From Clostridia bacterium (GTDB lineage Bacteria > Bacillota > Clostridia > Christensenellales > Borkfalkiaceae), in NCBI GenBank assembly GCA_900767885.1, contig CAAGAU010000025.1, forward strand, positions 1 to 64,000: DNA of 64,000 bases, read 5' to 3'. This document shows, one piece after another, positions 43,990-53,438 of this stretch (positions are counted from its first letter, which is position 1; the number at the start of each line of letters is the position of its first letter). A program made the translations under genes and the position numbers. The notes below the pieces were generated by a model. It did not search any database. It was given only the letters and a program-made list of their open reading frames with translations, and had not been told where the DNA came from.

Positions 43990-45690
43990 ATGAAAATCAA
44001 AAAAGCGTTATGCGTTCTTTTATCTTGCGGAATAGCGGCGGGTTCGCTTATCGGTTGCCGCGGTCGCGAAGGCGACCAGGGCGGCGACAGTGCGGCGAAC
44101 GCTACCAAAAGCCAATTTTCGGTCAGTCTTTATAACGGCGGCGTAGGCAGAGAGTGGCTCGATAAGACGATTAAAGCCTTTGAAGAAAAATATGCCGACA
44201 GGGAATTCGAAAGCGGCAAAAAGGGCGTACACGTAAACGTAGAGGCAAACAAAACCAACACCGCGGGCAGCACGTTGCTTGCAGGTATAAAAAACAACCC
44301 CAACGACGTGTTCTTTACCGAGTCGGTATATTATTACGACCTTCTCGGCGAGGGCGCGGTTGCGGATATCTCGGATATAGTAACCGGCAACATGACGGAA
44401 TTCGGCGAGGAAAAGAGCATCGAAAGCAAGATGAAATCGTCGCTGCAATCCTTCTTTAAGTATAACGACAAGTATTACGCTCTGCCGTTTTACGAAGGCT
44501 ATATCGGTTTTATATACAGCGTAGACCTTTTTGAAAAGGAAAACCTGTTCTTTAAAGACGGCTACGAAACTCAGACTTCGCTTGCGGGCAAGTTCATTCG
44601 TAAATCCACCGATAAAAAGAGCAAAGGTCCGGACGGCAAATACGATACTTACGACGACGGACTCCCCGCGACTTACGCCGATTTTTACGACCTCTGCCAG
44701 CAAATGACCAACAACGGCATAACCCCAATCGTATGGCCGGGCAGTTATAAATACGTTTCGTCTTACGCGGCGTATCAGATGTGGGCGGATTACGAGGGCG
44801 AGGAGCAGTTCTATCTCAACTTCTCGTTCGACGGAGTTGCCAAAGATCTCGTCGAGTCTATCGACGATAACGGCAACGTTAAGCTTATGCCCGAAACGCA
44901 GATAAACAACCAAAACGGCGTGCTTTTGCAAAAACAGCGCGGTAAGTACGAGGTTCTGAAATTCTGGGAAGAAATAATGAAAGACAGAGCCAAAAACTAT
45001 TACCACGACAACTGTATCGCTTCCGCTACTCAGACCATGGCGCAAGCTACGTTCCTTAACAGTCTTGCGGATTCCGCGGTAGATAAAGTGGGTATGCTCG
45101 TAGACGGCAACTGGTGGGAGCGCGAGGCGGAAGATACCGGTTCGTTCAAGGCTCTCGAAAAGCGTATAACCATAAAGAGGGAAGATCTCCGTTTCGGTTT
45201 TATGTCTTTCCCCAAAGCGAGCGCGGATAAGGTAGACGGTTCGAGGACGATCGTTTCCGTAAACGACTCGATAGCGTTCGTCAGTTCCAGGTCGAAAGGC
45301 GTTCAGCTCGAACTTGCCAAACTCTTCCTTCAGTTCTGCCATACCGACGAAATGCTTTCGCTTTTCTCTACTACCACCAACATGATGAAACCCTTCAATT
45401 ATACCCTTTCCGAAGAAGATCAGAACAAACTGACGTTCTTCGGTAAACAGATGTACGCGATTAAAGATCCGCAAAACGGCGTAAGCGTAGTATATCCGTA
45501 TTCGGACAACAAGGTTTTCCTTAACAACTTTTCTTCCTTCCACCCGCAGCAGTGGGGATTCGTGGTAAACAATCAGACGGCTGTTTCGGAAAACTTTACC
45601 ACTAAAAAGGAAACGGCTAAAAGTTATTTCGAAAAACTCTATACGTCGTATCTTCCCAAGTGGAACAACTTTAAAAACGTCAACGATTGA
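43990..45690 (+). CDS. Extracellular solute-binding lipoprotein of a CUT1 sugar importer
   Basis: This 566-residue protein has a signal peptide with the lipobox SLIGC and a large binding domain of the bacterial extracellular solute-binding family 1 (YALPFYEGYIGFIYSVDLFEK is a family-like stretch, and NNGITPIVWPG follows). Its length favours an oligosaccharide ligand. Two permease genes follow. A hairpin just after the gene (45700-45734) may help keep this message abundant. The ligand is probably the oligosaccharide released outside the cell. Confidence 0.9.
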   Translation: MKIKKALCVLLSCGIAAGSLIGCRGREGDQGGDSAANATKSQFSVSLYNGGVGREWLDKTIKAFEEKYADREFESGKKGVHVNVEANKTNTAGSTLLAGIKNNPNDVFFTESVYYYDLLGEGAVADISDIVTGNMTEFGEEKSIESKMKSSLQSFFKYNDKYYALPFYEGYIGFIYSVDLFEKENLFFKDGYETQTSLAGKFIRKSTDKKSKGPDGKYDTYDDGLPATYADFYDLCQQMTNNGITPIVWPGSYKYVSSYAAYQMWADYEGEEQFYLNFSFDGVAKDLVESIDDNGNVKLMPETQINNQNGVLLQKQRGKYEVLKFWEEIMKDRAKNYYHDNCIASATQTMAQATFLNSLADSAVDKVGMLVDGNWWEREAEDTGSFKALEKRITIKREDLRFGFMSFPKASADKVDGSRTIVSVNDSIAFVSSRSKGVQLELAKLFLQFCHTDEMLSLFSTTTNMMKPFNYTLSEEDQNKLTFFGKQMYAIKDPQNGVSVVYPYSDNKVFLNNFSSFHPQQWGFVVNNQTAVSENFTTKKETAKSYFEKLYTSYLPKWNNFKNVND

Positions 45691-45699
45691 CAAACTCGG

Positions 45700-45734
45700 G
45701 CGTAAGATGATAAAATAATTTCGTCATTTTACGC
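45700..45734 (+). other. Intercistronic hairpin after the binding-protein gene
   Basis: GCGTAAGATGA pairs with TCATTTTACGC with one G-T pair. Hairpins after binding-protein genes often stabilise the upstream message; no T run follows. Confidence 0.5.
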
Positions 45735-45749
45735 AGCTTGGAGATAAGT

Positions 45750-46811
45750 ATGAAAAAAACGCATAATGATGAGGAAAAATCGTTTTTAAACAAGATGTTT
45801 TCTCCATTTAAAAAATTGCGCGCGAAGGTCGGAGATTTATGCTACGCGGCGTCGGTGGCAATTCATGCAAAAACGGCAAAACCGACGAAAAAAAACGTTA
45901 CGCCGGGCGCGAGAAGAATAAAAGAATCCGTATTCTATTACGGCATGCTCGCGTTGCCGCTGATTCAGTTTTTGGTGTTTTACGTCGGGGTAAACGTAAA
46001 TTCTATACTGCTTTCGTTCAAGTCGTTTGAAATTACGGACGAAAGAGTAGGCTATATATGGGTGGGTTTTAAAAACTACGCGGACTTTATAAAAAGTTTT
46101 ATAACCAACTCCGATATGGTGCGTATGGCTGTCAATTCGCTTATCCTTTACGGGTTCGGATTGCTCGTGGGCGTTCCGCTCGCCATACTGTTTTCGTTCT
46201 ACCTGTATAAAAACTTCGCCTTATCGTCGGTGTTCAAGGTTTTGCTTTTTCTTCCGTCGATAATATCGAGCGTAGTTATGGTGCTTATGTACAAGTACTT
46301 CGTCGATTTCGGTTTTCCCGCGCTGATGAAGGCTTTCGGAGTCCGCGTGATTGCTCCGCTCGGCGTTTCGACTACGGCGTTTAAATGGATAATATTTTAC
46401 AATCTGTTTATTTCGTTCGGCGCAAACGTTATAATGTATACGAGCAGCATGACGAGAATACCCCCTTCGCTTACCGAATACGCAAGGCTCGAAGGGTGCA
46501 GTTACTGGCGCGAACTTATTTATATCGTAGTGCCTCTGATTTTCCCGACGATAACGACCTTCCTCGTGGTGGGCGTTGCGGGAATATTTACCAACCAGGC
46601 AAACGTATATACGTTTTACGGTACGGACGCCGCGGCGGAAGTTACCACGTTCGGATATTATCTCTTCGGTAAAATCGCGGGTAACGTACATTCCAACGCG
46701 GATTATCCCTACGTTTCGGCGGCGGGTATAGTGTTTACCTTTATAGCCGTTCCGCTTACGTTTTTGGTAAAGTGGGTTCTCGAAAAATTCGGACCCGTCA
46801 GCGAGTTTTAA
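45750..46811 (+). CDS. CUT1 sugar ABC transporter permease, MalF/UgpA-like
   Basis: This 353-residue membrane protein has a long cytoplasmic N-terminus, about six helices and the EAA loop EYARLEGCSYWRELIYIVVP. ATG 45750 follows TTGGAG; the TTG at 45738 belongs to that site. It forms the channel with the next gene's product. The N-terminal 60 residues are basic and more extended than usual. No ATP-binding gene is in the operon, so a shared MsmK/MsmX-type ATPase elsewhere is expected. Confidence 0.92.
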   Translation: MKKTHNDEEKSFLNKMFSPFKKLRAKVGDLCYAASVAIHAKTAKPTKKNVTPGARRIKESVFYYGMLALPLIQFLVFYVGVNVNSILLSFKSFEITDERVGYIWVGFKNYADFIKSFITNSDMVRMAVNSLILYGFGLLVGVPLAILFSFYLYKNFALSSVFKVLLFLPSIISSVVMVLMYKYFVDFGFPALMKAFGVRVIAPLGVSTTAFKWIIFYNLFISFGANVIMYTSSMTRIPPSLTEYARLEGCSYWRELIYIVVPLIFPTITTFLVVGVAGIFTNQANVYTFYGTDAAAEVTTFGYYLFGKIAGNVHSNADYPYVSAAGIVFTFIAVPLTFLVKWVLEKFGPVSEF

Positions 46812-46822
46812 AGGAGGAAACG

Positions 46823-47683
46823 ATGAAACAAAAAAAGTTTTCGGTAATGTCGGTGCTTTTGATGGTAGTATTGTTGTTTTACTCCGTTCTTCTCGTGTCG
46901 ATGTTTTGCTGGTGTCTGCTCAACTCCGTAAAAGACGGAATAGATATGAGTACGCGTCCGTTCGGACTGCCGCAGTTCTGGATGTTCGAAAATTACGCCG
47001 CGGTATTCAAAAACATGAGGGTGCAGACTATTTCCACGCCGATACGCTGGGTTTATTTCGAGGAGATGTTTTTAAACTCGATTCTTTACTCGCTCGGCTG
47101 CACGATAGCCGCAACTATGACGCCTTGCATAGTGGCGTACCTTACGGCAAAATATAATTTCAGGCTCAACAAGGTAATACACGGACTTGTTATAATAACG
47201 ATGATACTGCCGATAGTAGGCAGTCTGCCGTCGGAATTATCGCTTGTAAAAGCGCTTAATTTTTACGATCATATATGGGGTATGTATATTCTTAAAGCAA
47301 ACTTCCTCGGAATGTACTTCCTCGTGTTTTACGCAACTTTCAGGAGTCTTTCGTGGGAATATGCCGAGGCGGCTTTCGTAGACGGCGCGTCGCATTTCAC
47401 GGTAATGACGCGTATTATGCTGCCGCTGGTCAAATCTACTATACTTGCCGTGGGCGTAATGGTGTTTATAGGCTTCTGGAACGATTATCAGACGCCCATG
47501 ATTTACATGCCCTCCCACGCGACTATTTCGTTCGGATTGTTTCAGTTTACCAACGCAAGCGGCGGCTCGCCGTCGGAGGTACTCGCGGCGAGCATCGTGG
47601 TAATGCTGCCGATGTTAATCATATTTATTATATTCAAGGATAAATTCATAGGCAATCTGACAGTAGGAGGGATAAAAGGCTGA
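46823..47683 (+). CDS. CUT1 sugar ABC transporter permease, MalG/UgpE-like
   Basis: This 286-residue membrane protein begins MKQKKFSVMSVLLMVVLLFY and has about six helices. The EAA loop is EYAEAAFVDGASHFTVMTRIMLPL. ATG 46823 follows AAGGAGG; the frame opens earlier, at 46772, inside the upstream gene. It pairs with the preceding permease and the binding lipoprotein in a CUT1 importer. It ends two bases before the next gene. Confidence 0.93.
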   Translation: MKQKKFSVMSVLLMVVLLFYSVLLVSMFCWCLLNSVKDGIDMSTRPFGLPQFWMFENYAAVFKNMRVQTISTPIRWVYFEEMFLNSILYSLGCTIAATMTPCIVAYLTAKYNFRLNKVIHGLVIITMILPIVGSLPSELSLVKALNFYDHIWGMYILKANFLGMYFLVFYATFRSLSWEYAEAAFVDGASHFTVMTRIMLPLVKSTILAVGVMVFIGFWNDYQTPMIYMPSHATISFGLFQFTNASGGSPSEVLAASIVVMLPMLIIFIIFKDKFIGNLTVGGIKG

Positions 47684-47685
47684 AA

Positions 47686-49488
47686 ATGAAGAGTAAATCT
47701 TTAAAAATCACACTTATAAGCGCGTTGGCGTGCGTGTTCGCGCTTGCGCTGGCGGCGTTCGTGCCTGCGTTTGCAAGCGGCGAAAGTCGCGGCGACGACG
47801 TAAAATACGAGTTTTTCGTAGGCGAAAAAACCGCCGTGGACGACCTTGTGAATTTTGACGACGACGGCGTACGGGTTATCGGCAGAGAAGTCAGAAACGT
47901 GGCGGACAACACCGTCTGCGAGATAAAGGACGGAAGTTTCGTCGCCGAAAAAGCGGGCGTATATAAAATTACGCTTATAAAGCGCGACGACGACGGCAAG
48001 TCGTTCTCGTCGTACTATTACGCCGAGGCTAAATATTCCGATAAGGCGATTATCGCCAATAAACCTGCTTTTCCTTACGCGTTCGTAAGCGGTAAAAATT
48101 ACGCTCTTGCCGAGCCGCAGGCCTACCTGTATTCGCAAAGCGGAAAGACCAAAGCGGACTACGCCGTAAAGGCGAGCGTAAACGGCGCGGAACTTGCCGT
48201 AAAAGAAGGTAAAATTACTCCCGTTGCGGAAAAAAACGGCGACGTCGCGGTTATAGAATATACCGTTAAAGGTAAAGACGAGGCGAACGACGTTACGCTC
48301 GTATATAAAATACCCGTTATTCAACTGTTCACCGAGAACGACGACGCGATAATGCAGAACGTTTTCGTAACGGACAAAATCGATTCCGCGGTAATAGACT
48401 TTACCGAGAGCGCGTATATCGCCGGAGTGTCCTCTTCGGGCGCGAGCCTGCGTTACGCCAATCCCATTCCCGCAGACGCGTTCAAACTGCGCTGGAAGAT
48501 GAATAAGGGTTACGGCAATTTCGAGTCCTTTTCGATAGTCCTTACCGATTACGAAGACGAAACTCAGGTAGTAAGGCTTACTTTTTCGCCGACGGGCGGC
48601 GCGGGCATTTATATTTCGATTAACGGCGCGAAACCCTTTACGATGATGAATCAGAACAAGGTTGACAATTTCGACTCGGGAACGTTCACCGTTTCGTATT
48701 CGGCAAGCAAAAAGTCCGTTTCGGACATAAACGGCGTTATAGGCAAGGTTACGACTTTCGAGGACGGCAGGGCTTTTACGGGATTTGAAAGCGGAATAGT
48801 CAAATTCGCTCTGGAATTCGGCGAAGTTACCGAATATTCCAACATTTCGTTGCTCGCCGTGGCCAACCAGACGCTCGCGGTCGAATACGATCAGATCAAC
48901 CCGTTGTTCTTTTACAAGGACGAAATCCGCGTAAGATACAAACAGGGCGATACCATAAAGATAAACAAAGGTCAGGCTTACGACATGCTCGACCCCAACG
49001 CTACCATTACGGTAGACGTGTATAAGATAAGCGACGACGGCGACGTTCTCGACGAAATCCCCACGGATAACGACGGCAATCCCCTCCGCAATTACGACTG
49101 CTCGAAAGACGTTTATATCAAAGTGGACGAAATCTGCAATTACCGCGTGGTATACGTTGCCAAAGACTCCATGAAAAAAGCGCAGGACATATACAAGTAC
49201 GTTATAGGCGACGCCGAAGCGCCGGTAGTTAAATTCGGCGTTATGGAAAATCGCTGCAAGGTCGGCGACGCCGTAAAACTTCCTTCCGTAAGTTATACGG
49301 ATAACGGCGGCAACGATAACGTAACCGTGCTTGTAACTTATCTCACCCCCGATAACGTAGTGGAAGTTCTCGAAAAAGACGCCGTGGAATTTACTCCCGC
49401 AAAAAAAGGCGTGTATAAAGTGAGAATAATGGTTTACGACAAGCAGTACAACTACGTTTTCAAAGAATTCGTAACGGAGGCGGTTTAA
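47686..49488 (+). CDS. Secreted Ig-like multidomain protein
   Basis: This 600-residue protein has a signal peptide ending PAFAS, probably cut by signal peptidase I, with no lipobox. An Ig-like domain comes near the start (VYKITLIKRDDDGKSF). A lectin-like or LamG-like middle follows (SFSIVLTDYEDETQVVRLTF, then ISINGAKPF), and another Ig-like domain is at the C-terminus (GDAEAPVVKFGV...VYKVRIMVYDKQYNYVF). It may bind extracellular glycan and be released or held non-covalently. No catalytic residues were recognised. Confidence 0.72.
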   Translation: MKSKSLKITLISALACVFALALAAFVPAFASGESRGDDVKYEFFVGEKTAVDDLVNFDDDGVRVIGREVRNVADNTVCEIKDGSFVAEKAGVYKITLIKRDDDGKSFSSYYYAEAKYSDKAIIANKPAFPYAFVSGKNYALAEPQAYLYSQSGKTKADYAVKASVNGAELAVKEGKITPVAEKNGDVAVIEYTVKGKDEANDVTLVYKIPVIQLFTENDDAIMQNVFVTDKIDSAVIDFTESAYIAGVSSSGASLRYANPIPADAFKLRWKMNKGYGNFESFSIVLTDYEDETQVVRLTFSPTGGAGIYISINGAKPFTMMNQNKVDNFDSGTFTVSYSASKKSVSDINGVIGKVTTFEDGRAFTGFESGIVKFALEFGEVTEYSNISLLAVANQTLAVEYDQINPLFFYKDEIRVRYKQGDTIKINKGQAYDMLDPNATITVDVYKISDDGDVLDEIPTDNDGNPLRNYDCSKDVYIKVDEICNYRVVYVAKDSMKKAQDIYKYVIGDAEAPVVKFGVMENRCKVGDAVKLPSVSYTDNGGNDNVTVLVTYLTPDNVVEVLEKDAVEFTPAKKGVYKVRIMVYDKQYNYVFKEFVTEAV

Positions 49489-51387
49489 ATGAAAAAAATA
49501 TCCGCGTTAATCAGTTTTATACTTGCGTTCGTAATCGTTTTCGGCGCGACTGCCTGTAAAAAGGGCGGCGGCACAAGTACGGGTTCGGCAAGCGAGAGCA
49601 ACAAGCCGACGAACACGGGCGAAAAACTTTTCGATAACGGAAAAACCGATTATACGGTAGTTATCCCGAAAGACGCCACGGATTACGAAAAGTTCGCCGC
49701 GCAGGAATTGACTTATTTTCTTAACTCTTCCGCGGGCGGCGACATAAAGACGAAGACGGACGACGAAATCGATTATAACTCCGAAACAAAAATAATTTCG
49801 CTCGGAAACACTTCGATGCGAAAGGATTGCGGCGCGACTTTCAGCGAGTCGGAACTCGGCGTAAGCGGTTATAAAATCATAAGCAAGGATAAGTCGGTGT
49901 TTATATCCGGCGCGGACGCGCACGGAACGCTTTACGGCGTTTACGACTTTCTTTCCGAAGAAGTCGGTTACGAGTTTTTCAGCGACGACGAAATCGCGCT
50001 GAATTATTCGCCCACGGTCGAACTTTATAACTTCGACAAGACCGAAGTCCCCGATATACAACGCCGTTCCGTAGGTTATAAGCCTTTGTGGAACAGCGCG
50101 TCCTATACCCGCAGACTCCGCCTTGTCGACGTAAACGAAGATTATATCATCGACGGACATACCTTCGGAACTATTCTGCCCAATCAGAAATATTCCAAAG
50201 AGCATCCCGACTGGTTTGCCGACCCCTCGTCGGACATAAGTCAGCCGTGTTTTACCAACGAGGACGCTTTCAATCAATTCGTCGAGAACAGTAAGACTAT
50301 TATAAAAAAGCACGTAGACGGCGGCGGAACGGGCAGATATTTCATGCTCGGACAAAACGACAACGGCGCGTTCTGCTCCTGCGCTAAGTGTACCGCAAAA
50401 CGTAACGAACTCGGCGGCGCGGTGAGCGCGTTGTCCCTTTACTTCGTAAACAGAGTAAGCGAGGCGATAGACGAGTGGCTTGCCACGGCTTATCCCGGGT
50501 ACAAACTCGAATATCCCACTTACGCGTATATTCAGAGTATGGATCCGCCCATAACCTATAACAACGCCACGGGCAAGTGGAACGAACCTTATATCCGCCC
50601 GAGAGATAACGTTTTCGTAGAGATAACGCCCCTTTCGGTAGACTGGACTTACAGTTTCGACGACCCGAGAAACTCGGCTATGAACTCGGTAATCAACGGC
50701 TGGGGACACGTTACCAGCAATCTGTGGATATATTCGTACTGCGTAAACTTCAAACAGTTTTTCCTGCCGTACAACAATTATAACTTTATAGTTTCCAACT
50801 ATCGCGTGGCTAAAAAGTATAATATGTACGCGTATTACGAGCAGGGTGCAAACCAGTCCTCCACCACGGGACTTATGGAACTGAGATTTTATCTTATGTC
50901 CAACCTGATGTGGAACACCGAACTCGACGCGGACGAACTTGCCGAAAAGTTTATAAAGCGTTATTACGGTCCGGTTGCCGATTATATGCTCGAATACTAC
51001 AAGACCATGAGAACGTGGTTCGGTCATATTACCGAAAACCTCGGTTTCAGAAACAATATCTACGCAGACCTTTGCCGCGAAGAATACTGGCCGTTCGACC
51101 TTGTCGAAAAGTGGCAGTCGCAGATATTCGACAAGGCTTACGCTTCGATAGAGTACCTTAAAACGCTCGACGAAGAATCGTATACCAAATATTTTAACCG
51201 TATCAAAAAAGAAAACCTTACGCTGACTTATTTGTTTCTTCAACTGCATTCCGCCGAATTCACCGCCTCCGAAAGGAACGCGATGATAGACGAAATCGAA
51301 GAATATTCCGCGCTCTTCCAACTTAACTATTATATCGAAGGCGCGTATACCAAAGACTTAATAGAGTCCTGGAGAAAGAAATTTTAA
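49489..51387 (+). CDS. DUF4838 lipoprotein, probable surface glycoside hydrolase-like protein
   Basis: This 632-residue protein has a signal peptide with the lipobox FGATAC and a Thr/Ser linker. A GH20/GH67-type N-terminal domain follows (YTVVIPKDATDYEKFAAQEL, then SGADAHGTLYGVYDFL), and then the DUF4838 region, with the Cys-rich FCSCAKCTAKRNELGG and a HPDWFADP loop. Members occur in glycan-utilisation loci, and the fold is TIM-barrel-like; the exact reaction is not established. It starts exactly at the end of the previous stop codon and shares one base with the next gene, so translation is coupled. Confidence 0.85.
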   Translation: MKKISALISFILAFVIVFGATACKKGGGTSTGSASESNKPTNTGEKLFDNGKTDYTVVIPKDATDYEKFAAQELTYFLNSSAGGDIKTKTDDEIDYNSETKIISLGNTSMRKDCGATFSESELGVSGYKIISKDKSVFISGADAHGTLYGVYDFLSEEVGYEFFSDDEIALNYSPTVELYNFDKTEVPDIQRRSVGYKPLWNSASYTRRLRLVDVNEDYIIDGHTFGTILPNQKYSKEHPDWFADPSSDISQPCFTNEDAFNQFVENSKTIIKKHVDGGGTGRYFMLGQNDNGAFCSCAKCTAKRNELGGAVSALSLYFVNRVSEAIDEWLATAYPGYKLEYPTYAYIQSMDPPITYNNATGKWNEPYIRPRDNVFVEITPLSVDWTYSFDDPRNSAMNSVINGWGHVTSNLWIYSYCVNFKQFFLPYNNYNFIVSNYRVAKKYNMYAYYEQGANQSSTTGLMELRFYLMSNLMWNTELDADELAEKFIKRYYGPVADYMLEYYKTMRTWFGHITENLGFRNNIYADLCREEYWPFDLVEKWQSQIFDKAYASIEYLKTLDEESYTKYFNRIKKENLTLTYLFLQLHSAEFTASERNAMIDEIEEYSALFQLNYYIEGAYTKDLIESWRKKF

Positions 51388-53426
51388 TGCTTAAAGTTTT
51401 TTGCGAAAACGGCAAACTCAACGTCCTTTACCGAAATTTTCAGTTAAAGGGCGTTGCCTTATCCGTCTTTTTCGACGGAGGACGTTACAATACTCTCGAA
51501 GAAAAAAGCGGAGAGTGGACGGTATCCGTAAGCGGCGGCGAATATACCGCTACGAGCGGTAATTTCACCGTTACTTTTGTCGAAATCGAAAACGGCTTTG
51601 CGTATAAGTCCGCGTATAAGGCGATAAATTCCGTTAAACACGCCTTGTTTTTCCGTTCGCTCGCGGGCGTTTGCGACAGCGGGTTTGAAAGGGCGGTTAT
51701 AAACGGTTTTTCCGAAAGCAACGGAAATCGTTTCAACGAAATGCAAGCCGACCCCGAAACCGTGATTTTTTGCGATTGTAAAGAAAAACTTTCCTCCGAC
51801 AGCGCGGCGATAAAGGATAAAAACGGCAAAACTTTCGTCGTGGGCGCGGCGGGGTACGATAAGTATTTTACCGAAGTAGGCGTTTCCGCGTGCGGCGAAA
51901 TATTCGTCGATCATCCGCTCGACTATCACCCCGTCAATGCGGGCGATATTATAGAAAGCGATTTTTCGGTTGTCGTGTTAGGCGAAAATATGCAGTCCGC
52001 GCTCGATAATTACGCCCTTATTAACCGCAGGTTCAATCCGCGCGGGCGTAAACCTACGCCTTACGGGTGGTGCAGTTGGTATTATTACGGACCGAATATT
52101 TCGCGAGATATCATACTCGATAACGCCGCAAGGCTTAAAAAGGCGGAAGTGCCGATAAAATATATTCAGATAGACGACGGTTGGCAACAGGCGCAGGGCG
52201 ATTGGTTCGCCAACGAAAAGTTCGGAGATATGAAAGAGGTTGCCGACGAAATATCGGCTCTGGGTTATACGCCCGCCATCTGGATTGCGCCTTTCGCCGC
52301 AAGCGAAAAGTCCCGACTGTACAAAGAGCATTCCGACCGGTTCGTGAAAAACCTCGACGACGACGGAATTTTCGGTTATCCCTCCATAGATTTCAGCAAT
52401 CCCGCCGCGGCTAAGTGGCTTAAAGAAACCTTTGAAAGGATTTCGCGCGAATGGGGTTACAGGTATATAAAAGTGGACCTCGTTCTGCACGCCATATCCG
52501 CCGGCAGACATTACGACCCGTCGTTTAACGCCGTGCGCAATTACCGCAGAGCGTTTGAAATTATAAATAAGGCGGTTACGCCCGATACCTACCTGCTTGC
52601 GTGTACCAGTCCGATAGGCGCGAGCATAGGCGTTGCGGACGGAATACGCGTAAGCAAGGATATTTTCGAGCGGTGGCAGTCGCTTAAAGGTATTGCCGCG
52701 CCCGTTTTAAAGCGGTTTTATTATAATAAAAACCTGTTCGACGCCGACCCCGACTGCTTTATGGCGAGAAAGGCGGAAAACGAGGACGGAGAATGTTTCC
52801 GCTTATGCGTAAGGACGGACGACGAAATACGCATGCACGCAAGCCTTATAGCGGCAAGCGGCGGTTCGGTTTTCTTTTCGGATAAAGTCGGACTTTTATC
52901 GGACGAGCAGATAAGACTTTATAAAACGCTCGTTCCGCCCGCAAACGTAAAACCCGTTCCGCTCGATTACGAAACTTCCGACAAGCCGTCGGTCGTCGAT
53001 TGCGGAAAAACGGGAAATACGCGCACGCTGATTTTCTTTAACTGGGAAAACGGCGACAAAACAGTCAACTTTCCGCTTGACGAAAAAATGCACGCTTTCG
53101 GGTTCTGGGAGCAAAAGTATTACGGCTTTATATCCTCGCTCGAATTTACTTTGCCGCCGCATACGGCAAAAGTGTTTTCGTTAAGCGACGACGCGGATTT
53201 TGTTCCGTCGGGCAAAAACGACGAGATTATTCCTACGTTTAACTACGAGAAAAACGGCAGAACGGTTACGCTTAAAGCGGATAAAGCGGGCGAAAAAGTA
53301 TTTGCGTATTGCGGCAGCGGCTTAACCTCCTCCGATAATTGCGAGGTTGCCGCCTTGGGCGAAAACCTGTACGCGATAACCGTTAAAGATTATTTAAAGA
53401 AGTTTACCGTCGTAACGGGCGGTTGA
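51387..53426 (+). CDS. GH36-like alpha-galactosidase
   Basis: This 679-residue protein has no signal peptide, so it acts in the cytoplasm. An N-terminal beta-sandwich is followed by a TIM barrel with YGWCSWYYYGPNIS and IQIDDGWQ. The likely nucleophile is Asp364 in YIKVDL, with Asp418 or Asp425 of the DGIRVSKD region as candidate acid/base. A C-terminal beta domain ends the protein. It matches clan GH-D/GH36 enzymes, which remove alpha-1,6-galactose and also include raffinose-type glycosyltransferases. It begins on TAATG, overlapping the preceding stop by one base. Specificity is inferred. Confidence 0.85.
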   Translation: MLKVFCENGKLNVLYRNFQLKGVALSVFFDGGRYNTLEEKSGEWTVSVSGGEYTATSGNFTVTFVEIENGFAYKSAYKAINSVKHALFFRSLAGVCDSGFERAVINGFSESNGNRFNEMQADPETVIFCDCKEKLSSDSAAIKDKNGKTFVVGAAGYDKYFTEVGVSACGEIFVDHPLDYHPVNAGDIIESDFSVVVLGENMQSALDNYALINRRFNPRGRKPTPYGWCSWYYYGPNISRDIILDNAARLKKAEVPIKYIQIDDGWQQAQGDWFANEKFGDMKEVADEISALGYTPAIWIAPFAASEKSRLYKEHSDRFVKNLDDDGIFGYPSIDFSNPAAAKWLKETFERISREWGYRYIKVDLVLHAISAGRHYDPSFNAVRNYRRAFEIINKAVTPDTYLLACTSPIGASIGVADGIRVSKDIFERWQSLKGIAAPVLKRFYYNKNLFDADPDCFMARKAENEDGECFRLCVRTDDEIRMHASLIAASGGSVFFSDKVGLLSDEQIRLYKTLVPPANVKPVPLDYETSDKPSVVDCGKTGNTRTLIFFNWENGDKTVNFPLDEKMHAFGFWEQKYYGFISSLEFTLPPHTAKVFSLSDDADFVPSGKNDEIIPTFNYEKNGRTVTLKADKAGEKVFAYCGSGLTSSDNCEVAALGENLYAITVKDYLKKFTVVTGG

Positions 53427-53438
53427 AAAGAGGATTTT

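Noticed and set aside
47686..49488. The secreted Ig-like protein as a second solute-binding protein
   Set aside because: It has no lipobox and no binding-protein fold pattern; the Ig-like and lectin-like segments fit a glycan-binding role better.
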